Below, one piece after another: positions 56,634-64,000 of a stretch of DNA of 64,000 nucleotides. The stretch's first letter is position 1; each line of letters begins with the position of its first letter. The notes under the pieces were generated by a model that made no database searches, was not told the DNA's origin, and saw nothing but the letters and a program-made list of their open reading frames with translations. The translations under genes and the position numbers were made by a program. Source of the stretch: Dolomedes plantarius (Eukaryota > Arthropoda > Arachnida > Araneae > Dolomedidae); the NCBI GenBank assembly GCA_907164885.2, contig OU015497.1, positions 66,859,077 through 66,923,076 on the forward strand, written 5' to 3'.

Positions 56634-57828
56634 TGGGTGCTCGGCCCTCGGACTCGTAAAATACCCCTAGCATGCTGAACTTTAAAAAAAAACTTTATTT
56701 TCTTTCGATGATACGACTTGATTTCGACTTGATTTCGACTTGATTTCGACTGGATTACTGTTGTCTGTCATTTTGGATTTGGATATCGAAAGCGAAAGCC
56801 AAAGTGATGTGCCACGGACTCTGATGATACTCTGATGGGATGATGAGAACCAAAACCAGAATTGTAAGTAACTTGGATCATATTAAAATTATTTGATGCA
56901 TACGTTGACGCTTGTTCAAGAAAATTTTGATGATTCAGGGAATTCTCAACTTATTGATGATTTAAGAAAACTGAAAGATATTTCAACGTTCTTTTGATGC
57001 AGGAATTTAATTGATGCTAAATTCACTTTTGATGGTCTTTGACGTTGAATTTATCACTTCTGTTTTCTTGAAGAGAATTCTATTTCGATGAAATTATTTG
57101 ATGATTTGATGAAAATTTCGACATTTAACTTGAAGAATCTTGTTTCCTTGAACAAACCACAACATAACATATATTTTGAAAGATCGCGAATTGAATACTT
57201 TTGAAGATTATTATATTATTATTTTGATGCATAATTTTGACGAAGCGAATGTTTATTTGATGACAACTTTGCTTATTTGATGCGCTTTGATGTTGAACTT
57301 AATTCTGCTGTTTTCTTGCGAGAATATTTTTTATTTTGCAGAATGCTTTGATGCTTTCGATTTCACAATTTTGATACTTTCGATTTCCCAATTTTGATGC
57401 TTTTAACATTAGAACTTTAACTATTATTTTGATGCTGCATTTACATCCTCTATTTTCTTCAACAGTGATTTATTTTGAAGATTAATTTGATGAATATTTT
57501 GCTGAAGTAATATCTAACTTGATACATATCTAAATTTACGTCATCTGTTTTCTTCAACCAGAGAAATTATTTTGAAGAACTTATTATTTGATATTTGATG
57601 CTTATTTTAGTTCATAATTTTGTTTTCTTGAACAAAACCTGTTTTAAAGATTACTTATTTTGATGCATATTTTGAGAATCAATATTTTATTATTGAATTG
57701 GTATTTGAGGAAATTTCGATTTGAAATTTTATTTTTGAATTTGAGTACCTACGTATTATAAGTATTGATTTTGGTTTTGAATATTTGTATATTTGTGTAC
57801 TATAATTGTTTGAACCTAGTATATAGTT
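56634..57828 (+). repeat. Leader rich in TTTGATG motifs
   Basis: About 1.2 kb between the LTR and the start codon. TTTGATG or a one-base variant recurs roughly 20 times (often TTTTGATGC), most densely at 56990-57680. ACTTGATTTCG is tandemly repeated near 56716-56750. No open frame of note. It could be an RNA leader with packaging or translation-control sites, or an expanded low-complexity repeat. Confidence 0.75.
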
Positions 57829-60800
57829 ATGGCTACTCTCAACGATTACCCCAATATTGCAAAATCATTAAAATTTGGTGGTACGAATCAAATAAAGGTT
57901 CTACATCGTTTAATTTTTGGTACAGACGGCGACAGACAAAATCGTACCAGATTACGTAAATTTACAGGTTTTAAACAGCCATTCGTGTTAGAAGCAACGA
58001 AACAGAAAGTACTTAAAGAGTTTTCACTTAAAGACTTGATTTCTATTTGTAATCTACTTCATTTAGAATTTTCAACTGACCCAGACAAATGTGCCAATAC
58101 CATTCTTATGAGTCTTACTGATTTATCGTTATTAAAAGCAGAATTTTCTGATCTTTCGGAATGCGAAGTGAATGATGACTCACTTCCGGGTGCACGTTCA
58201 TCCCAAACTAACAGCGTTATAGAGGAAAATAGATCTCCCTTTTCCCCCACCATTGACGCAAAAGAATCTTCGAATAAGCAAAATACACACATTTCCGTTG
58301 GTGAATCAGATCAAAATTCATTGCCTTCAGTTGAAACTGCGAATCTCTCTTTCCAGTTGTTTAGTCTGAAAGACGTTGTTGATTTAATAAAACCTTTCTC
58401 GTCTCGTGATAATTACAGTGTTGAGAATTTTATATCTGACGTTGAAGAACTTTTTTGTTTATATCAGATAAACAATCCAATTCACCAAATTACTTTTGTT
58501 AGAAAATGTTTAACTGGTCCCGCTCAAACTTTAATTAGGTCTATTCGTGGAATTACAAATTGGGAACAATTGAAGCACCATTTATTAGACGAATTTTCGA
58601 ACAAAATTAACGGTATTCAGTTACATAAATTAATGGAATCTCGACGTATGAAACCGTTTGAAACCCTACAAGAATATTTCTTAGCTATGAGAGATTTGGC
58701 ACACAAAGGTTCTCTCGATGACTCCTCTCTGTTTGAGTATGTCATAAACGGAATTCCTGATTCAACAAACAATAAAGTTATTCTTTACGGTTGTAAATCC
58801 GTCCCTGAATTTAAGGAAAAGTTGAAAATTTATGAACAAATCTTTAACAGATCACAAAATTTCAGACAAAATAATCAGAAAAAAATTGATGTTTCCTACC
58901 TCAATGTGAAAGTCGATAATACACGTAGCCCAAATACACAGCCAGTATGTTTTTCCTGTGGCTTGAGAGGTCACAAAAGCAACCAATGTTTGAATAAGTC
59001 ACATGGTAAACAATGCTACGGATGTAAAAGTTTTGGTCATGTTCATGCTAATTGCCCTAAAAGTTATCGAAATTCTAAACCAAAACCTGATTCTCAAAAA
59101 CCTATTTCTGATAAAACTGTAAATGCACTTTCTCCTGAAACTTCATCGAAAAATCCCATGCATGTTGACATTCAACTAGCAGGAATTCAATTGACAGCAC
59201 TCTGTGACACTGGGTCACAGGCAACCCTCATCAATGAGAAAACCTATCGAAGAATTGGTTCGCCACCATTGCAGCCCACCAACATTCCCTTTTCAGGAAT
59301 TGGCAAAAACCAAGTTCACAGCATCGGATTCTTTCAGGATTCCATCGAAATTCAAACCATTACTTTACCTGCTAAAATACATGTTCTAGAGGATGACTTG
59401 ATTCCTTTTGATGTGATTATCGGAATCGACTTTTTGCAGCAAACCCAATTTACATTTGATGAAGACGGTATTCGTTTTACTCTTGATAATAACATCTTCG
59501 TTAATATTGCTAATATTCCTGATGACGAAGCTTTCCTATTTGATCTTTCACACATTTTGAATTCTGAAATTCGTGAGGAAGTTCAAAATATCGTTACTTC
59601 CTACAAACCCCATAAAGTTCAAGACACTGAAATTAAAAGGACTATTTTATTACAAGATGAAATCCCCGTAAATCAACGTTCTCGACGACTCCCTTTTGCG
59701 GAACAGAAAATTGTAGAAAAACAAATTCAAGATCAGGGCCAAATATGCATGTCTGAAAAACCTCTAACATCTACTCAAGATAAGATTTCTAGGGTAGAGA
59801 AAATGGATAATCCAATTGATTTTGAACGTGATGATGATGATGATGATGCCAATGATTTAGATTTGTTTCATGATAATGATGATGGAAAATATTTAGATGA
59901 TGCTGATGCCAGTGATTTAGATTTGCTTCATGATAACGATGATGATAATGCTTTTGATATTGGAACTATCAAAGCAACTCTTGAACCAAAAATATTTGAT
60001 GCCGATGATGATGCCCTTGAGAATGAATCCGTCAAAAGTGAAAAGGTTGAACCAAAATTTCAAGTTATTGAAGCTCCCAAACCCCCTGAACAAATAGCAG
60101 CTTTTCAACAACAGAAAAACATTCTTTCACAAAATCCAGTTCTTCGTGTTTTTCAACAGGGATACCCATTAGAACTCCATACTGATGCCAGCTCCTTAGG
60201 TTTTGGCGCTGTGCTCTTGCAACAATCCGATGATGGACAGTTTCATCCTATTCATTATTTTAGCCGTAAAACTACAGTTCAACAAGAAAAATATCATAGT
60301 TATGAACTGGAAGTTCTTGCCGTTATTGAAGCGCTAAAAAAATTTCGAAACTACTTGTTGGGAACAAAATTTAAAATTATCACCGATTGTGATGCTTTCC
60401 AAAAAACGATGCACAAAAAAGACCTACCAGCTAAAATTGCTCGATGGGCATTGATGTTAGAAGACTTTGATTATGAAGTTTGTCATCGACCCGGTAGACA
60501 GATGAAACATGTTGATGCTTTAAGTCGTAACCCCATTCTTGTAATTACTTCAAATGATATCACTCAAAAGGTGAAAAATGCCCAAGACCAGGATGAATTT
60601 ATATCTCAAATTAAATCTATGCTTGAATCTACACCTTCTGATGAATTTTTTGTTAAAAACGGAATTCTTTATAAACTTCATCAGGATGCCGAACTTTTAG
60701 TAGTACCACAAATGATGCAGAAAGAAATAGTGCTAAACGCCCATTCACAAGGTCATTTTGCTTCACAAAAAACCGAATTAATTGTTTCTCGTGAATTTTT

Positions 60801-61755
60801 CATTCCTCAACTTAAGAAATTAGTTCAAGAAATTATTTCGAACTGTATTCCTTGCATTTTGTCCTCGCGAAAATCTGGAAAACAAGAAGGATACCTTCAC
60901 CCCATTCCAAAAGGTGATGCACCCCTTGAATGTTACCATTGCGACTTTTTAGGACCTTTACCATCGACAAAAAAATGTTATAAGTATCTTTTTACAGTAG
61001 TTGATGCCTTTTCCAAATTTGTATGGATCTATCCCGTGAAGTCCACCTCTACGAAAGATGCCTTAGACAAATTATCCTTGCAACAAACTACATTTGGCAA
61101 CCCTTCAAAAATCATTACTGACAAAGGTAGCGCATTCACATCTTCAGAATTTCAAAGTTACTACCAGGAACAGTCAATTGAACACATTTCAATAGCAACA
61201 GGTGTGCCACGTGGCAACGGTCAGGTTGAGCGTGTTCATGGCACAATTATTCCCGTTTTAACTAAGTTAGCTCTAGATGAACCTGACAAATGGTTTAAAT
61301 ATGTCCCAAGATTGCAACGTATCTTAAATAGTACCACCACACGCAGTACAAAATTCACACCCTTTCAACTTTTAATTGGTGTTAAAATGAAACAACAAGA
61401 GGATCTACAGATTAAAAATCTTCTTGACGAGGAACACCACCAAAGAATTCTTGATGACAAAGAAGCGTTACGTATCGAAGCTAAACGAAATATCCTCCGT
61501 TTACAGGAAGAAAACATACGACAATATAACAAACGGCGTAAACCGGCTTGTAAATACAAGATCGGTGACAAAGTGGCAATACAACGAACTCAATTTGGAA
61601 CCGGATTAAAGCTCCGACCAAAGTTCTTCGGACCATATGAGATCACGAACATCAACCCCAACGATCGTTACGAAGTTCGAAAGTTAGGACATCACGATGG
61701 TCCAACCATAACATCAACTGCAGCGGACAAAATGAAACAGTGGTGCAGAAACTGA
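57829..61755 (+). CDS. Gag-PR-(acidic)-RH-IN polyprotein, no RT, 1308 aa
   Basis: Single frame. Residues about 22-105 resemble the DEK N-terminal (SAP-like) domain: VLHRLIFGTDGDR, LRKFTGF, LISICNLLHLE. A Gag capsid-like region lies at about 178-345. Two CCHC knuckles follow (C374-C377-H382-C387; C396-C399-H404-C409). The protease has DTG at 460-462. At about 634 the sequence leaves the usual path just after RRLPFAEQKIVEKQIQ, where RT should begin. It runs through an acidic D/N-rich segment (about 667-730) and resumes at about 757 with the RT-RNase H tether. RNase H has D786, E826, D853 and D896. Integrase has H972, H976, C1006, C1009, then D1039, D1098 and E1134. RT motifs such as YxDD are absent. 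The rest appears intact. Confidence 0.93.
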   Translation: MATLNDYPNIAKSLKFGGTNQIKVLHRLIFGTDGDRQNRTRLRKFTGFKQPFVLEATKQKVLKEFSLKDLISICNLLHLEFSTDPDKCANTILMSLTDLSLLKAEFSDLSECEVNDDSLPGARSSQTNSVIEENRSPFSPTIDAKESSNKQNTHISVGESDQNSLPSVETANLSFQLFSLKDVVDLIKPFSSRDNYSVENFISDVEELFCLYQINNPIHQITFVRKCLTGPAQTLIRSIRGITNWEQLKHHLLDEFSNKINGIQLHKLMESRRMKPFETLQEYFLAMRDLAHKGSLDDSSLFEYVINGIPDSTNNKVILYGCKSVPEFKEKLKIYEQIFNRSQNFRQNNQKKIDVSYLNVKVDNTRSPNTQPVCFSCGLRGHKSNQCLNKSHGKQCYGCKSFGHVHANCPKSYRNSKPKPDSQKPISDKTVNALSPETSSKNPMHVDIQLAGIQLTALCDTGSQATLINEKTYRRIGSPPLQPTNIPFSGIGKNQVHSIGFFQDSIEIQTITLPAKIHVLEDDLIPFDVIIGIDFLQQTQFTFDEDGIRFTLDNNIFVNIANIPDDEAFLFDLSHILNSEIREEVQNIVTSYKPHKVQDTEIKRTILLQDEIPVNQRSRRLPFAEQKIVEKQIQDQGQICMSEKPLTSTQDKISRVEKMDNPIDFERDDDDDDANDLDLFHDNDDGKYLDDADASDLDLLHDNDDDNAFDIGTIKATLEPKIFDADDDALENESVKSEKVEPKFQVIEAPKPPEQIAAFQQQKNILSQNPVLRVFQQGYPLELHTDASSLGFGAVLLQQSDDGQFHPIHYFSRKTTVQQEKYHSYELEVLAVIEALKKFRNYLLGTKFKIITDCDAFQKTMHKKDLPAKIARWALMLEDFDYEVCHRPGRQMKHVDALSRNPILVITSNDITQKVKNAQDQDEFISQIKSMLESTPSDEFFVKNGILYKLHQDAELLVVPQMMQKEIVLNAHSQGHFASQKTELIVSREFFIPQLKKLVQEIISNCIPCILSSRKSGKQEGYLHPIPKGDAPLECYHCDFLGPLPSTKKCYKYLFTVVDAFSKFVWIYPVKSTSTKDALDKLSLQQTTFGNPSKIITDKGSAFTSSEFQSYYQEQSIEHISIATGVPRGNGQVERVHGTIIPVLTKLALDEPDKWFKYVPRLQRILNSTTTRSTKFTPFQLLIGVKMKQQEDLQIKNLLDEEHHQRILDDKEALRIEAKRNILRLQEENIRQYNKRRKPACKYKIGDKVAIQRTQFGTGLKLRPKFFGPYEITNINPNDRYEVRKLGHHDGPTITSTAADKMKQWCRN
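59720..60105 (+). other. In-frame segment replacing the RT domain
   Basis: About 125 codons stand where roughly 200 or more RT residues would be. The core is built of GAT repeats and two similar units, NDLDLFHDNDDGKYLDD and SDLDLLHDNDDDNAFD. No stop or frameshift occurs at either junction. The origin of the inserted segment is unknown. Confidence 0.85.
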
Positions 61756-61889
61756 ACACCAATACCACTGTGTTGAACACTGCTTGATTTTTTGAAATAT
61801 TTTTCCTTTTTCTGCTCTTTTTTCTTTTTATCTTTTCAGAATTATTGTTTACAACCCAGCCGCGGACGTCTGGAAAGTCAGAACGGCCG

Positions 61890-62148
61890 TGTGAGAATGA
61901 GTTTGGCAACACAACTGAACTATTACTACAACTTCCACTCCTACTACTGCGGCACGAAGGACTTTAAGCGGATGTGTTGTTCTGCAAGCTCCCGATGTTT
62001 AGCTCTTTTGATGCTTCTGTGTTTATTTTTTAATTTCATACTAAGTGTTAGTCCTGTCTTGTAAACATCGTCTAGTTTAATTAAATGTTCAAAATAATTA
62101 AGTCTAATGATTCACTTCTAAAGGAAGGAGTACTAACTCCTTCCTACA
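61890..62148 (+). repeat. 3' LTR of the RT-less element
   Basis: Identical by eye to the 5' copy over 259 bp. Confidence 0.93.
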
Positions 62149-62954
<806 letters not shown>

Positions 62955-63698
62955 TTGAAATTATCTCATTTATAATCTCATACGTACTAAGAATGTGACA
63001 TTCTTGTGGACATTCTATGAAAATATAGAAATCTTTAGTTAGCTAATCAAAGTTTTTTTTTACTTAAAAAAACAAGCATTTTTCTCACATTCTGAGATAA
63101 TAAGTTAAATAATGCATCCCGATTGCAAGTAAAAGTACTAAAACGGCATGAGTAAAACGTTATAGTAGGAGAAAATTATAAACTTTATTAAAATGATACA
63201 GATTTAAATTTCATGATATAATTACACTGCAATTATATGGGGTAATATGACATCGAAAGGTTTCAAGTAAGTACCGCTTATGAATATCATAAACTTATTT
63301 TAATATCATAAACTTAAGAGTAATATGTTCTTGGAATACTTCAGGTTACGTATCATATTATAAGCTTAACCTAAATTTGAAACGGATAATCCAAGAATTC
63401 CTGCGACAAGTGGCTCATAACTTGTCTACTTCACGGTTTATAAGACTGATAATGTCCGGCGGCAATTAGTCTGTTGATGCCTTTGTACACTGTACCTACC
63501 TATTTATTGAATGATGGAGTTTTCAGCGTGTACTCTAGACTCTGATACCTGCATATAGGAAAAGAATACGCGAATGAATGTGTATGTGTACGTAAGTGTC
63601 AGTTCTTGTTTACAAAAACATAAAGAAAAACATATAGAGATTTTCAAAGCGGGACATATTTTTTTTTTACAAAAGGAGAAGATTGCAATATCAGTGTG
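62955..63698. other. AT-rich DNA without a gene
   Basis: No gene or clear repeat. Confidence 0.55.
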
Positions 63699-64000
63699 CA
63701 GTCGAACCCCGTTATAGCGAACCCGGTATATAACGAAGTCATGGATATAACGAACGAAAAATTTTGTCCCACCGTTTTCCTATTGTACGTAATTCAATTA
63801 ATATTGTGTCAGTTTAATGTTATCGATTTTAGTCGATTTAATTCATTAATGATCATTTTTAATAGATTTTATCATTTTTTTAATACATCATTATTGAATA
63901 CACATTGCAACTAATGAATTATATATTTTGCGAACTCTAGCATTTCTTCTTAACGGTTCGGATATAGTGAACCACCGCATAAAGTGAACAAAACCTTTGG
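63699..64000. mobile_element. Left end of a pogo/Tigger-type element (cut by window)
   Basis: CAGTCGAACCCCGTTATAGC matches the type of end found on many pogo/Tigger elements. GATATAACGAAC and GATATAGTGAACCACC repeat the theme further in. The preceding bases are TG rather than the expected TA. The other end lies beyond the window, so size and coding content are unknown. Confidence 0.65.

Larger units (their letters stand above)
56375..62148 (+). mobile_element. Young gypsy-type LTR element lacking reverse transcriptase
   Basis: The LTRs are 259 bp each (56375-56633, 61890-62148), begin TGTGAGAATG, end CTTCCTACA and are identical by eye. TATA flanks both sides inside a TA tract, consistent with a 4-bp duplication that cannot be proved in such sequence. 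A 1.2-kb leader is followed by one 1,308-codon frame with Gag, protease, RNase H and integrase but no RT domain. No clear polypurine tract precedes the 3' LTR. Identical LTRs mean the element was copied recently, so RT must have come from elsewhere. Confidence 0.95.

Noticed and set aside
61750..61889. Envelope gene or clear polypurine tract before the 3' LTR of the RT-less element
   Set aside because: Only 130 bp lie between the stop and the LTR, with no open frame of use and no purine run directly at the LTR edge.

Overview
This window looks like arthropod nuclear DNA, most likely from an arachnid such as a spider. It is very AT-rich, full of long (TA)n tracts, and packed with Tc1/mariner, Ty3/gypsy, hAT, pogo/Tigger, piggyBac-type, Helitron and SINE copies of the kind common in spider genomes. 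The arachnid call rests on remembered family resemblance of the transposases and is an inference. I found no host protein-coding exon, rRNA or functional tRNA that I can support. Every long convincing reading frame belongs to a transposable element.

Layout. 1-850: AT-rich DNA with a small foldback element. 850-2269: a complete Tc1-like transposon with an intact 341-aa transposase. 4337-5274: a large foldback element with arms of about 370 bp. 6055-8032: a dead Tc1 copy followed by a deleted gypsy element on the minus strand. 11450-12082: a hAT-type element with a perfect 8-bp target duplication. 12183-13962: a dead pogo/Tigger element carrying a nested tRNA-derived SINE. 14970-15290 and 31755-32095: two diverged copies of a second SINE family. 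16742-17110: a Tc1 remnant. 19620-20463: a short Helitron that keeps a helicase tail. 23315-29592: a complete, young gypsy element with two LTRs, a tRNA-Leu-like primer site, gag, pol and a textbook -1 frameshift signal. 34620-36770: a tandem array of about 210 bp per unit, interrupted by an unclassified terminal-inverted-repeat (TIR) transposon with an 8-bp duplication. 38045-38767: a piggyBac-type MITE with a minisatellite. 38878-42225: a dead mariner-like element broken by two nested insertions, one of which is a second copy of the unclassified transposon, itself carrying an 82-bp MITE. 42451-43208: a foldback element. 44252-45470: a Tc1-like element with an open frame but a changed first catalytic residue. 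46351-49648: an element with direct terminal repeats that encodes only Gag. 51250-52217: a TA-flanked element with seven copies of a 13-bp motif. 55318-56316: a dead Tc1 element. 56375-62148: a gypsy-type element with identical LTRs and one 1,308-aa frame that lacks the reverse transcriptase domain. 62347-62954: a second Helitron-like end. 63699 onward: the start of a pogo/Tigger-type element.

The most unusual items are the recently inserted gypsy element whose reverse transcriptase is replaced in frame by an acidic segment and whose Gag begins with a DEK-like domain, the gag-only element, and the two copies of an unclassified long-TIR transposon family that share ends, 8-bp duplications and parts of the same unknown protein.

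How the parts relate: the elements form nested time layers. The gypsy element at 23315 could supply all its own proteins. The RT-less and gag-only elements could move only with reverse transcriptase from relatives elsewhere. The 341-aa Tc1 transposase is the only DNA-transposon enzyme here that looks whole.
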